From: Agarophyton chilense
Taxonomy: Eukaryota; Rhodophyta; Florideophyceae; Gracilariales; Gracilariaceae
Direction: 5' to 3'
Assembly: GCA_030374765.1 (NCBI GenBank)
Contig: JARGXX010000012.1
Location: forward strand, 496,001-560,000
Length of the DNA stretch: 64,000 nt
Shown: one piece after another, positions 1 through 11,878 of the stretch
Layout of the letters: each line of letters opens with the position of its first letter
Position numbering within the stretch: the first letter of the stretch is position 1
Made by a program: the position numbers and the translations under genes
The notes under the pieces: model-generated
The model's input: the letters and a program-made list of their open reading frames with translations, nothing else
Databases searched by the model: none
What the model was told of the DNA's origin: nothing

Positions 1-56
1 GTGCTAACTTCTATGAAAAAGGAGACGGCAATGAGGCAGAGAGGGATGGTTCAGGA

Positions 57-2059
57 ATGAATGAAGTACGCGGAGGCACTGGTATCTCAAAGAAACACGT
101 TTTTGACGAAGCAACGGACGAAATATTTTCAGGTGGCGGTGAGAGTTGGAGACGGAAAAAAGGCCAGGTTCGTTTTCCATGGGCCGTACTAAGCGTGAGC
201 GGGGAGGAACCTGTAGGGAAGGAACCTGAGAAAAAAGGAGTCGTTATTGGAAGGAAGGGAGTGCAGATTCGCAGAGTCCGTGCAACGGTCTTCTTATCGG
301 CAGACTCCGGATCATGCAGTGAGGAGTGTCGAACACGGGAACGCTGAGGGGTCAAACGACCGAGTGGGCTGGGAGAGGCCTCTGAGAAAGAAAAATGTGA
401 GGATGTGGAGGAAGGGTGGTGATGTTGAAAAAGGAGAGGGACTTTGAGAAAGTGGTGGTGATGAGGAGAAAGAGGATGAGGATGCAGTTCGCCCGTAGAA
501 GGAAGGCGAACAAAAGGGGATGCAGCACAGAAAAACGAATTTTATTGGACGGAATCAGCTGTTCGCCAAGCTTGGAGACCTGAAGGGGGAGGTGAAAAAG
601 GACAAGAGGTGACAACACAAGTTTGCTACTAAGCTTGACACTCTCACACAGGGTAAGGAAAAGGCTGGAGGGCGAGGTTATGAAAAAGGAAGTGCTGATG
701 ACGTCATTGCGAGAAAGTCTTCGTGGTCGAACAGGACAAGTGGGTGGCGAAGAAGTGAAAGGGATTCAGAAACGATATGGAATTGAAGTGGACATGCGAT
801 TTATTGGAGTAGCGTCGAGAGTGTACGAGAACATTTTGCGTTATGCGAAGAAGGAGAGAAGTAAATTTTGCTTCGAAAGAATGGAACCGGAGCGAAACGG
901 TCGAGACGACCAGAAGAAGTGAGGGCGGGAAGGAATCAGATTATTCTGACTATAAATGAACAGAAGGTGGTGCCTTTGGATCCTATGGAGCTGGCCATAG
1001 GAAGAAAGTCTTCGGACCGAAAGCCTTCACTCCGTATTTTCAGGGGGGGTGGGTGATGAGATGTTGTTGCATATGGTGCGGATGGAGTTGGAGAATCCGA
1101 TATGGAGAAAGTTTGCGGAGATGGGGATGAAAACGCAGTGCGAAGAAGAGTTGAGGAGTGATACTTGTTTGAGGGGGCGGATGAAACAGGCTCGCAGTGA
1201 TGCTGTGGGGGTGCAGAAAGGTAATGCGAGGGATAGGTTATTTTTGGGTCTGGGGTGTACTCTACTTGCTAGGAAACCGTCTACCGAGGATGATGAAGAA
1301 CTATATTTGTGGAACGAAGAGCAGAAGAGGGCGGCTTGGGAGACGTTGTTGCCGAAAGACCTGCATGGGAAGCCCTTCATATCTGCGTGGAGGTTTGACA
1401 AACGGGAGAACATATGTTTTTCACGGTACGATGGGACCTCGACAAATTAAGCGGATGAACCTGAGGACTTGTACTTCAAGAACAGAATGAGGGTATAGGT
1501 GTTGAGAGAGCTCATGGGGTATGATGTGGAGCAACCGTGGAGGGAAGGGGAGACACTGTATGTCGATGGAAGTGTGATGCATCTGGCCTGATTAGATGCG
1601 GGGATTGCATGTGTGGTAGAGGCGTTGGATGAGGAGGTGTGTAGAGGAAGAAAGCGAGAGATGCTGTTTTCAAAACTGTGTGCGAAGCATCTCTCGGTTG
1701 CTGTGGAGGATATCTTACGGACAGCGAGAAGGAAGGTGGAAGAGAAGTATGGGGAGGAGCTTGTCAACCATGGTGTGAAGCATGAGGACCCGACTGAAGT
1801 GCTGACAAATGAAGAACGTGAAGGGACCGTTGCGTGTTGGATGTCTTCGAACCTCCTGGTCTATCTGGGTGTTCGGTAGGAGGTGCTTTAGGAGGAGATG
1901 ACGAATTTTCTCGGGTATGTATTTGATTGCTACGTCGGACGTTGTATGCCTGAACAACGCAAGTTTAGGGAGTTGCTCGCGGATGAGAAAGAAATAAGGG
2001 AGGCGAAAGAAGAAGGGGAGGAGAGGGAGGGGGAGGGGGTGGAAGACAGAGGTGAACAA
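57..2059 (+). pseudogene. unrecognised broken reading frames in GA-rich DNA
   Basis: Several plus-strand frames follow each other (about 57-347, 623-922, 1049-1450, 1613-1879 and on to about 2060) with charged, Arg/Glu/Lys-rich translations that look like pieces of a single disrupted protein. No domain is recognised. The plus strand is strongly purine-rich here, and this bias favours long open frames in both directions, so part of the signal may be compositional. The block lies directly beyond the 3' end of the decayed KDZ-type transposase on the other strand and could be a second gene of the same element. The strand and coding nature are uncertain. Confidence 0.22.
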
Positions 2060-2231
2060 GAAATTGTTGATGAGTGATAACTTTATTATCCGAAGATGGG
2101 TTTCATTTGCTTCAAGCTGAATCTTTTGTAGAGAAACAAGCTCTCGCTTGTGGGTCGCTGTAGAACCTGTTGATATAGAAGCGATGTTGATTCCAGGGGA
2201 GGGGCGGGAAGAAAGGGTGTGCTAGGTAGTT

Positions 2232-5200
2232 CTAGGGAACCAGATGGACGGAACTGAGAATGGCGGAGAAGGGAAAGAGACAGAACCAGGGTGTGACATA
2301 GGAGCCAGAGTGTTGGAATCTGTTTCCAACGCAGAACATGGTGTGGTCCTGTACATCGCCTGTTGCCCAACGGAGGGTGATGCACTTCAAAATTTCATCC
2401 ACGTGATCGAGGGGAGTTATGAGTTCGAAGAAGCGGACGAAACAGTATTCGCCTTCGTCAGGATCTTCATCTTCTTTGGGAAGTCGAAGAATGGCGAGGA
2501 GCTTACAGACCCAAACAGTGGGGAAGTTGCAGTTAGGTGGTGGAGTACCGGAGACGAGAATGTGGGAGAACCTTGGAAGTTTGAAAGGACCGAAGGGGGA
2601 GGTGGCAAATACGCGCTGTATGACGGAGACTGGTGGTTCTCTGAAGCGGATGCAGTTGAATGTTTGGTCGACGTCTTGCAAGGAGGGGTGAACCCGCTGT
2701 GAATTAAGGCGGAGTTGACGAGGGAGAAGGTAAAAGAGGAGAGAGAAAGGGAAGAGAGGAGAGAGAAAGGGAAGAGAAAAAGAGTCCGAAAGCTTCGAGG
2801 CAAAGGTCTTGACAGGGTGAAATGGGGTCGCGTGAGACTTAGGTGATGAAAGGGAGGGTGGAAGAGGTAAAGATGTTTGAGAAAGAGGCAATGGAGCAGG
2901 TTTGGTTTGCACGGAGGTACTTCTTTGCGGTGATGCTGTCGCGGAAGAGGACGGTGGTACCGTCGTGGACCATTGAAAGCCGTCGAGCACGACAGAAGGA
3001 GGAGTTTGAGGAGGAAAAGATGTGGTGGGGAATAGCGGTTGAGTTTTGGAAGCCTTCTGTGAGTTGGATTGCGTCGACGGTCTCTTTTTGAGCGGTTGAA
3101 GATCTTCGGGATGTGCGTTGATAATGGTTTTTGAAGAAGAGGTGGGCGTGTTCGAAGATTCCGGAGTCAGTGAATTGAAGACCTCCGTATAGTTCAATTT
3201 CAGAAATGATGTGGTCCAAAAGATGTACCTTGAGTATTCCAAAGTGAGAAGCTTGGAATGGGGCGAGGACGGAGACGCAGAGAGACATAAGGGGTTGATG
3301 AGTTCTTGGAGGGCGCGAAGTCGTTGATTTCTTCATTCTGAGGTGGTGTTGTGGTGGAGTGCAGAGGTAAAGAGGTCTACGTATGCCGTAAAGATGGAGG
3401 TTATGGGAGCTGGGTCAACTTCACCGCAACAACGGTCGAAGAAGGCACCTATGAAGGGGAAGACCATGTCGACAGCACGGTAGTCTTTTTGCTCGAGCAT
3501 GTTTTTGATGCCGTCCATTGTTTAGGGATATACCCTTGTCGGGTGTGGAGAAGTCAATGTGCAGTCCGGGTGCGGAAAAGTTGGCTTCGATATCTGCAAG
3601 GATGTTCTTTGCGTAGGTGAGAAGGGAGCTTCGGATAGATTTGAAGGATTTAGAGGAGGTGTTGGAGGAAGAGACAGTGGTGAAGAGGCTGTCTGACTTC
3701 AAGCTTTTGATGGTTGCCAGTTTGACGAGTTTAAAGATACCGAGATGGAAGTTGTGAAGGGGTTCGAAGAAGAACATAGATGAAGGGGTAAGGAGTGGAG
3801 ATATGTTAAGAAGGGGGTATGTTTCGAAGAAGGAGTGGTACGCGGAGAGGGAATTTGAGCGGAGGAGAGATGCTGCCTGGTCTCTGGGAGTTCTTGTTAC
3901 GCGCGGTCGGCGAAGTTGTTCGACGTCGTTGGCATCCTTGAGAACAGCGTCCAGTGCGGATCTGGTGGGACGGGTGTGGGAAACGGTTTGAGGGGATAGG
4001 GAAGTGAGGTGGAGGTTGAGGTCGGAGAGAGGTGTTAGGCATCTGTGGCAGGACTTGGATGGGTTTGTGCCGTGTAGGATGGGGAGGATGTCTTTTGCTT
4101 CTAGGATGTCTACAGAATAGTTTGCGATGACTGGGTGGCACTGTCGGATGACCTGGTCTTCATCACGGAAAGGGAAACCCATGACGGCGACTGCAGCGAG
4201 GGGTTCGAGGATGGTTTGTAGAGATTCTTGGATGAGTTCCATTCGGGTGGTGCGGCTGAGGGCTGAAGAAAGAGGGTGGCCTTCGATGGAGTCTTTCTCG
4301 TAGGGAGAGGTAGGGGCGTCGATCGAGGTGGGGAAGTAGCCGAGGAGGGTGTAGTTGCAGGAGATGAAATGGCGGCGGAAGGAGTCTGAAAAGTTGAGGA
4401 GGGTGATTTGAAGGGGGTAGGAGGTGATATAGGGGCTTTTGAGGGAGGTGGACGACTTTTCTGAGTAGAGCTGGATGAAGCCGATGAAAGATTCCATGCC
4501 AGTGATGTCGGTGTTGTGCAAAATAACATCTGAGTTATGAAAGTAAAGGATGTGGTGTTTGAGGTCCGGGTAGACACATGTGCCGAGTTTTAAAGCAATG
4601 GGATGAGTGTGAGCCGGAGAACCATCTGAAGAACACTGTCTGACGGGGTGGAAGAAGGTATTAGCGGGAGTGGCGTAGCGGAGTTGCTGGAGAAGAAAAT
4701 CGACGGGGTTTTTGAGGTAGAGAGTTACAGTGATGTTTGAGAGATTGTGACAAACGGTTGAGGATTTGAAGCTATTGGAGCCAGCAGTGTCCTCCAATAG
4801 TTTGGAATGAAGTTAAAGGCAGTGGGACACAGACTTTACCTGTTAGATGAGTGTTTGGGAGTAGTCGGGGTCCTTGAGGAGGGTGATGAGTTTGTCGGCT
4901 TTGCGTTTGCCGAGCTTGGTGGCGATGAATGATATGTAGGGGACGATGGGATGGAGTTTCACGGGTGGGCGAGGGCTGGGAGAAGAAGATCAAAGAGAAG
5001 CGTGGAGAAAATTGGCGGCGTCTGCGGATCGTATGGCCAAAGCGAGCTGTCTAAAATGGTAGTTGTCCTCTTCAACCAGCGGAACGTTGTCGGAAAGGCG
5101 GTTTGAGATGCGGACGGAGCTAGTGTCTGTGGTCTGGGCGCGTGGGAGTTTCGTGCGCGGTGGGAGTTAAGTGCCATCCTGCGGGGTGGTGGTGTGGAAG

Positions 5201-5530
5201 GGGTTGTGGGTGGTGCGGTAGCGACACCGGCACTGGTGTTGGACAACGGAGGTGTGGCCTTTTGTCTGGAAGGTGAACCTTGGGAAGCGACAAGGCTGCA
5301 TGATGTGAAGGGTGCCTGCGCGCGATCTCGGAATGTAAATCGGGGAGGTGAAAAAGACGTAGGACGAAGTGAGAGGGGGAGAATATATACAGACTGGACG
5401 TGACGAAGATGAGGGACGAGGACGGTGGAGAGAGTTTAGACTTATCACGCGTACTCACTAAGGTCAAGTGATGCGCCAGAGAGGCGCGAGAGACGCCCAC
5501 AAGTCGTGCGGCACGACAGACACGGCGCAT
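2232..5530 (-). pseudogene. decayed KDZ-superfamily (Plavaka-like) transposase
   Basis: Family role: cut-and-paste DNA transposition in the nucleus. The minus strand carries the parts of a KDZ-type transposase in the expected order. At 4797-3421 there is a block with ILYFHNSD, then ITLLNFSDSFRRHF...LLGYFP, a CHRCL cysteine pair, and FFEPLHNFHLGIFK, which matches the family's D-LH-x4-G motif. At about 3336-2839 the block KVHLLDHIISEI...FEHAHLFFKNHYQRTSRR matches the conserved E..H segment. At about 2700-2232 the C-terminal part ends in VHLVP. The frame changes near 3518 and near 3270, there is an in-frame TGA near 3333, and further breaks lie in the N-terminal part (5246-4850). The N-terminus is unclear: the first frames start near 5530, and GT-rich positions near 5457 and 4851 could be splice donors. 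No complete reading frame remains, so it is called a relic. Confidence 0.62.
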
Positions 5531-5981
5531 ATTTGGCTTGGAAAGTGGGTTAGCATAAAACTATTCAAAAGTTTTATATATTTTTTGAGCGGAGTAAAGT
5601 TGTGGTGACTTCCTAGTGACCGGATGAGCGGTAGTGGGATCTCGGGATCATGGGATATGATGTCGTCAGGACCTTCTGGACCTTCCGACTTTTCGAGGTG
5701 CGTGAGAAGCGGTATTGAGTACGTTTGCGCGTGCGTTTCACAAATGCTGACTGGGTTTATGTTTATGTGCGAACAGGCGGAGCGCCAGTGGAGGGTTACG
5801 TGATGGGGTGTGGTGTGGGGAGTGACGGATTGAAAAGCTTGCGATTGGGATGTACGTGGTCTATGTCGATATGAGGCCTTGAAACTTTGTGGTCATGCGC
5901 GAGCGGCCGGAGGGCGAGGGGAGCGATGGGTGATGCGGCTTGGGGTGGAGGGTTAGCGGGTGAGCGGGTGAGTGGGTGTTC

Positions 5982-6011
5982 GCAAGATTGGGCAAGATTG
6001 GGCAAGATTGG
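5982..6011. repeat. three tandem copies of a 10-bp unit
   Basis: The unit gcaagattgg is repeated three times without change (5982-5991, 5992-6001, 6002-6011). Confidence 0.8.
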
Positions 6012-6321
6012 ACGAGTGGTGAGATAAATAGTCGCTGTAGACGTGAGTGTCGTGCTGATGTGGTTTGGGTTTGTTTTGTGGCGAAGATCGGAGTTTTGTC
6101 TGTTTTTTTATGCGAATGCAGAAAGTGGGGGCATTACAAGGAGCACACTTTTGGCAGAGGTGAGTTTGTTTATATGGGATGTGCTTGCATGAAGCGAGGA
6201 ATTGGGTTCTAACTTGTGTGGATTTGTGATGTCTATCTAGTTATGTAGGAATTTATGAATGACGAAGAAGAAGGGTGAACTAGTGGTACCGCTTGTACGG
6301 TTCTCGCAGAATGGAGGGTTG

Positions 6322-6348
6322 TTCGCGTCGCGCGAAGCGCGACGCGAA
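6322..6348. repeat. perfect 12-bp inverted repeat, 3-nt loop
   Basis: The arm ttcgcgtcgcgc (6322-6333) is followed by gaa and its exact reverse complement (6337-6348). This would form a very GC-rich hairpin in DNA or RNA. No gene end lies directly beside it, so a terminator role is not supported. Confidence 0.85.
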
Positions 6349-6422
6349 GTGATTTGCAACGATCGGAGAACATGATGCGAAGCCGGTCACCACATGTGAA
6401 ATGGGAAGATCTCATTTCATGT

Positions 6423-6453
6423 GCAACGGGGACCCGTTTCGGGTCTCCGTTGC
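6423..6453. repeat. 14-bp inverted repeat with one mismatch
   Basis: The arm gcaacggggacccg (6423-6436) pairs with cgggtctccgttgc (6440-6453) across a ttt loop, with one G/A mismatch. It lies about 75 bp from another strong hairpin, which suggests a structured relic such as a short inverted-repeat element. Confidence 0.8.
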
Positions 6454-6802
6454 AGGATCGCAGTATTATGCACTGTAAATTATTGTTATTAGAGGGCATT
6501 AAAGAGAATGTGCAGGGCATTTGAACGGTTCATAATAGCTACAATAACTGGGCGAAATGAATGATCGTGCGCTAGATAGCATTCAGTATTTCTTTTATTT
6601 TCGGTAGAATTCACGGTCTAGGGTGAATGAGCATCGGAAGATATCTCCTAAGTTCTCTTATATTCATCCTAGTGTGCCGGTGTTAGTATGGAAGTTTTCT
6701 AGTTTTCTACATTATCCCAAAAATTCACTTGGGCTTGTATTTTTGCGCTAGATGTTCTGGCATCAAAATTCTGCGTTTTTTTGTGGGCTAACCATAGACA
6801 AT

Positions 6803-8372
6803 CTAGCACACCCAAACTAGAAATTTAGCACCCCATACTAGCTTTCTGAAAACACAGACGTAATAGTCAGGCACATGACGCTTCGTAATTTCCGTTGGTT
6901 GGCTCCTCAAAGGCGTGGCGGAATAGCCAGGAGTGTCATCCCGACCCTGTGGATGTAGCGGAATCGGCGTGAAAGAGTCGGTATCGTGATCATACCAAAG
7001 GAATACGGGACTCCTGCTCCACTTTCCCTGTAGGACTTGATACACAAGGGTCTCGGTCTCCTAGACGGCGAACTGGGTCCCACGGACGATATTCCAGGTG
7101 CCCATGTTCCTAAGGAAACAGATCATGATGTCCCGAAGCGGGATTAAACGATCTCTACGACCGCGTATGTTATGATCTCGTCGTGCCATACCCTTCAATT
7201 ATCCGAACGGACATTACCACGGACTTCGTACTTTGCGGTATCCAAGAAGACCATAAGGGACATCACGGCGAACCCAGCGAAGAGTACCTGCCGGGACAAC
7301 AAAGAACTTCGGTCATTGTCATCGCCCATAAGTCGGGACGAATGATACGCCACTATGGAGGGCGTAGGAAGCAAAATGAGCGTCGAGATACGCCAGTAGA
7401 GAGCCCATTGGTTCTCATAAATGCGAGGAAGCGACAGGTATAGCGGAGGACGCCTGTCTGCGATAATATCGTGAATCTCCAGCTGATGCCAACAGAAGAA
7501 GAACTCCAGGGATTGACAGAGACGACCATCGGGCTCATGCCTTTCGTTCCAAAAACCCATATGGGACATCCACCACAGGCTGTCATAAGGCTATCTGATG
7601 CTCATGAACGCCAAAAGGGTGTGACCCTCTGGAGGAAAGCTAACGTGAGGCGAAATGAAGTCTTCGTACAGGTCCGAAAGAAGTTTTTCCACCCTGAACT
7701 GGTATTCGGCTTCCTCCTCACAACCGACATAAGGCATGTCCGCATGGATGAGGGTACGACAGCGCGTCGCCAAACGTGAATCCACAGGCAAATGCAACCA
7801 ACGGGTAGACCATGAGACGTTGCGCGCGCTCTTATTGCCCCTCTGGAAGTCTGGGATCTTAGCGAACCTCCGGGCATCGAGATACACATTTCAAAACCTG
7901 TGTTATTCTTCCACTGAGTTGGGCATAGTAGCATGACACACTGCCACGGGTTTTATCCGATGGTATGGTCATAACGGTCCTCAGGGCGCTCATACGCCAC
8001 TTGGTATCCTGAGGATCTCCCCGTTTGGTTGTTTGAAGCCGTGGCACTGCTGGACAGAAACTGGTCCTTCGGGAAATGACTAGAGGAACCGTCAGAAGCG
8101 ACAAAGTCAGGAGGGAGAGTTGCGTACTCGACGGGCTTACAAGACGAGTTCGGCATCGCGCGAGGCCAATGGAGGGATACTACAATGAGAAGAAGGGGGG
8201 ATGGAACTGAATCAGGCGTGTTGAGCGACGTGAACCACGGTGCACGAAGTGCGTACAGTACCTTGGGCGAATTAATTACCAACCTGGCCCCAAGGGGCAG
8301 TTCATACGTACTCATATCCCCGAAGATGGTGGCGATGCGGCACCTTGTCGCGCCCAATATTAACGAGAGCAA
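6803..8372 (-). pseudogene. decayed relative of the retroelement antisense gene at 59.1-60.5 kb
   Basis: The function is unknown. Minus-strand frames (8372-7953, then 7887-7195 in one frame with a single stop near 7589, then 7045-6803) align by eye, in order, with the antisense ORF of the Ty3/Gypsy element at 60500-59105. Shared landmarks are: LPxxFVAS versus LPLRTFAS near the N-terminus; D-x-R followed by an E-A pair and FIS in the first half; PPL...W with 19-residue spacing; a following LP...I...S...VLFxxF...M...D...R block; and LWYDHDT versus VWYNPWT near the C-terminus. Frames change at least twice and stops interrupt. No domain is recognised. It may be the remnant of a second retroelement of the same lineage whose LTRs are no longer visible, or of a host gene family that such elements picked up. 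Confidence 0.55.
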
Positions 8373-10494
8373 CTAAGCACTCACTTCCCCCAGATTGGTC
8401 ATGGCACATCGACATGTCGGACACGGCACCACTTGTTTTCATGCCATTAGGGTGCTGATGATTACGAGGTTCTGAACCTGAAGGCAAGATTGAGGATTCA
8501 CACATAGGTCCAATTAAGGCCAGACTCCCAATAAGGTGTGAGGCAATTTGTACTTCGCCATGACGGTAGAATTCTAAGGAGGGAAATAGGTGAAGAAGAA
8601 ACGATTACGGTTGAGTCCTGTAAGCCACCAGGGCCTGAGGTATCTTACAGACGCCACGTAGACTGGGCGACTTCAGCTGTGCGTACTTGGAGAAACATTT
8701 TATTTTATTCAGTTGTGATAAAATAGCCTTAGAGTGCAAGGGAGATCTCACCGCCTCGCCATTGATATTTACTTGGCTCGAGTGACGCTTCTCTCTTAGA
8801 ATCTGGTAGGCACCGTTACAATACTAAATTATCCCCTTTGGTACATTTGTTCCACAAATTGGTCTTCAAGCCATCGTTTCCGTATCTTCTACCTGTAGGA
8901 CTACGCAGTAAACGCCCACCCAATGCACCAAGTACTCTGGGAGTGCCACCGTAAAGGATACGGACCTTAGAACCCGCTCTACCACGCTACCTGAGGTTGA
9001 GAACAGTACGCTAACCCACCAGTCATTGCGTTTCAAGCGTCACCCAATAGTAAGCGCATCAAAAATCTTCTACAACGAGAAAGATGGACTGCAGCGATCT
9101 CATTCGAAGAGCTATATACGAAATATTTCAATGCCTCACACGTTTTCGTGTCTTGCCGAGAAGTACCATGTATCAGAAAGTACCATACGCAGGTAATTCA
9201 AGCAATGTTGCGCTACTTCACTCTCTGCTCAACAGCAGTTTTGGTATGATATAAAACTTCCACTGCGCCGAAATAGCAAGCTCACAATACTAAACGAAAA
9301 TGTCCCACCAATGGCAGCGAAATGAGCATTTGAACATCTTAGCAGGACGTAAAGCCCTTTTGAATCTGCGATGGGTAATATCTTTCCGTCTCACGCAATG
9401 AATAGTGCTCATATTTTCCGACTCCACTGCAGTCTTAGTCGCCCTAACAAAATAATTTTCCTAAAGTGAAACTTGTGGCATTTGAGATGCACTTCGAATC
9501 GAATGATCGAAAAGTATCGAAGTCGAAATAAGGCATTCATAAACTATTCTTGATACTGCACTCGGTATCGAGATATTATGATAACAATAATTCTTGGAAA
9601 CATTGGAAATTATGTTAAGTGTAGTAGCACTGTATTACTGTACACTTGTAAGATAAGACCACTAAATGTTTTATTCGTTAGTTTTAGAATAATTATCTTG
9701 TGGCACACCACAGCGTAGGCATCACAGAACAGTAGCTTCTTTGCCTTCCGGCACAGTAAACGGTGTTTAACACTGGGTGAGGAAGGCAAAGGCCAACCAA
9801 CAACGAACTTACCACCATCTTGGTGTTCGCAAAGGATCATGAAGTCGCTCTGGATAAGAAACATATATATTCTCTGTGCTTACTGCCTTAAAATGTAGCT
9901 CTTGTTCGGAGGATATCCTCCCTTTTGCGCTTTTTATGGGTTTTTTAATGTGTGTGGTTTTTGGTGTTTTTGTTGTTTTTTTGTTCCTTTGTGAGTGAAG
10001 AATGGTTGTGGGGCCAATCTCGTGTGTCTTACGTACCGCCGTACCTGGAGCAATATCTCTTTTTTACACATATCGTTACTCTCATCAGGCTTTCCTGATT
10101 ATCTCCTTTCGCCGACCTTCTTTCAAAGACAGTCGCTCGCAAGGTGACGCCCACTTTCCGTGGTGATATCTGTGGGCACCCATCTCCTATCAAGTAAGCT
10201 ACAGTATCCAGTAAAAGAACCCACCACCCTTAATTATATTGCAAGAAAATTTTGCGCATTAGGGTTGGCGGCTGACGCCCATTATTCATTAACTTTCATC
10301 TATGCATGAGCATATCCCGCCGACGCCCCATCGAGATAATACATCTTGGATTCAACACTAGCCGCACCTCAGAAACCTCTCTTTTGTAAGCGGTTGAGTT
10401 TTTAGAAAGCATTTTATCCTTCATATACCGAAAAAGAACTAGAAACGGACCGGGAAAGAATAGCTCGCAACTGGAAACGGCTCTCCTCACACCA
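8373..10494. other. gene-poor stretch, no recognisable feature
   Basis: There are only short open frames (8538-8726 plus, 9610-9864 minus) without recognisable motifs. The DNA is mixed to AT-rich and looks like old decayed sequence. No LTR matching the 50.6 kb or 60.7 kb repeats was seen here. Confidence 0.45.
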
Positions 10495-11423
10495 ATGCCA
10501 GCAGCAAATCCCAGCATACCTTTTTTACCGTCAAATCTCTTTGCGCAACACCCTCTCATACATTTAGCGCTGAAACACCAAACAGTAGCTAGATACAGAA
10601 ACCCATTTGATGGTTTCACAGCAGTACACTCAAATATCTTTTCTAACCTAGATGATTTTTATAAGACTTTTGTAGCATATATCATATCCACATACCACGA
10701 AGATCCACTCTTTGGTCAGAAACAGAAAAGTCAAGCCTTTTATATATGTATTATACCTTTTGACGCCCGTACGCGTACAAATCCCCCACTGGCACACCAG
10801 GGCTGAAAAAGTTATAATAAGACATAAAAACCCCGACCATCAACACCCAAAAACATCACACACGCTCTCATTGGAAGACTTTTCAATCTTAAATTTAGAG
10901 AAGATGCCTCATTTGTTGAACTTCTATGGGAAGGGTATTTTCATGTAAGTGAAGCAATAGTTATATCAATTGAAAACATATCTCTTCACGCGGATCATCG
11001 AATTAGCGCTTATCGGCCATAAGTAAAAGGCATAGATATTCTTATTTCAAAAATAAGCCCCCCTCCATGGTGTTGTATCAAGTACAAACTTGCGAAAGGT
11101 AAAATCTGCTGCTAAATTAAAAGCTCAGCAAAACTCAGGATAGATTGTTTGGATTGGCGTTTCATTTATGTGCGGCGCAACTCAAATTAGCTGTTCGATA
11201 TTTTTATTTCGGGCATTTGAAGATCACGACTCACTCTGCTCGGATTGGAGGTGCTTTACATGGTTTTATGAACGAGAAAGAAGCAAAAAATACTAAATTT
11301 ATTGGAAGATGGACCTCACTGTTTTTGTTAATCCACTATCTCACCACTGGCCGCGCATGGCTGATAAAAATAAAGATTGCTGAAGATGACCTTGCACAAA
11401 TCCAACAAAACTGTTCGCTCTAA
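10495..11423 (+). pseudogene. tyrosine recombinase (phage-integrase fold) relic
   Basis: Tyrosine recombinases cut and rejoin DNA through a covalent phosphotyrosine; in eukaryotes they are known from Crypton and DIRS-type elements. The first part (10495-10800) contains LALKHQTVARYRNPFDGF, like the helical core-binding domain. A later frame has ADHRISAYRP (about 10996-11035), a candidate for the first catalytic Arg region. The last frame (11145-11423) carries THSARIGGA (the HxxR box), GRWTS (the His/Trp position) and IHYLTTGR, whose Tyr sits where the nucleophile is expected. Frame changes and an in-frame stop near 11036 separate these pieces, so the gene is dead. DIRS versus Crypton origin cannot be decided, because no linked reverse transcriptase was recognised next to it. 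Confidence 0.6.
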
Positions 11424-11878
11424 GAAGACACAGGTCTATGGACAGGTCTCAGCGTTGCGTGTCCCCACGCCCAGCTTCGGGTGTAGACGCATGAAAGCCT
11501 CTGCTGCCAAATATTATCCCTCGATACGCGCCCAAACGGCATGCGCCACGTGGTACTCGTGTGACACGTGGGGCACAGCCACAGGCACGATACGAAGAAT
11601 TAAGCTCGCCGAGATCTGCGTAGAGCTCGCGTGTGGATAGCAGCGCGCGCCGATTGGCCGCAGACCGCTCGAAGTGCGACCCACAAAAATCCTGTTTTGT
11701 ATGCGACCGCCTCCATGCGCACCTCCCAGTCCGCCTCCTCGCATGCATTGCACTCGCCTCGTGCACGTTGTACCTTCGTACTTGGCGTACCGACCATTCG
11801 TAGTTCTGACCTCCTCTTCCTTTGTCACCCGCCGTTCCTTGTAAATCTGCTAATCTGCCATTGCCCTCAACTCTCGAG
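11424..11878. other. GC-rich upstream region of the mitochondrial carrier gene
   Basis: Base composition switches sharply from AT-rich relic ground to GC-rich here. No separate gene is supported. The stretch probably holds the promoter and 5' UTR of the gene starting at 11879; it is rich in CACGTG-like and GTACG-like words, for example cacgtgg near 11546 and 11565. Confidence 0.4.

Larger units (their letters stand above)
5531..6802. other. gene-free stretch with short repeats and hairpins
   Basis: No credible coding frame was seen. The stretch contains a threefold 10-bp repeat near 5982 and two strong hairpins at 6322-6348 and 6423-6453, listed separately. The 5' half is GC-rich and the last 250 bp are AT-rich. 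Confidence 0.5.

Noticed and set aside
2244-2702. 152-codon plus-strand frame opposite the KDZ C-terminus
   Set aside because: It is antisense to a recognisable transposase segment and consistent with GA-skew shadow coding.
4800-4851. Possible short intron (CAG/GTAAAG near 4851) in the KDZ relic
   Set aside because: The gene has several other breaks, so decay explains the stop equally well; an intron of about 45 bp cannot be supported without transcripts.
8731-9600. Possible LTR belonging to the 6.8-8.4 kb relic
   Set aside because: None of the words conserved between the 50.6 and 60.7 kb LTRs was found and no partner repeat was seen.
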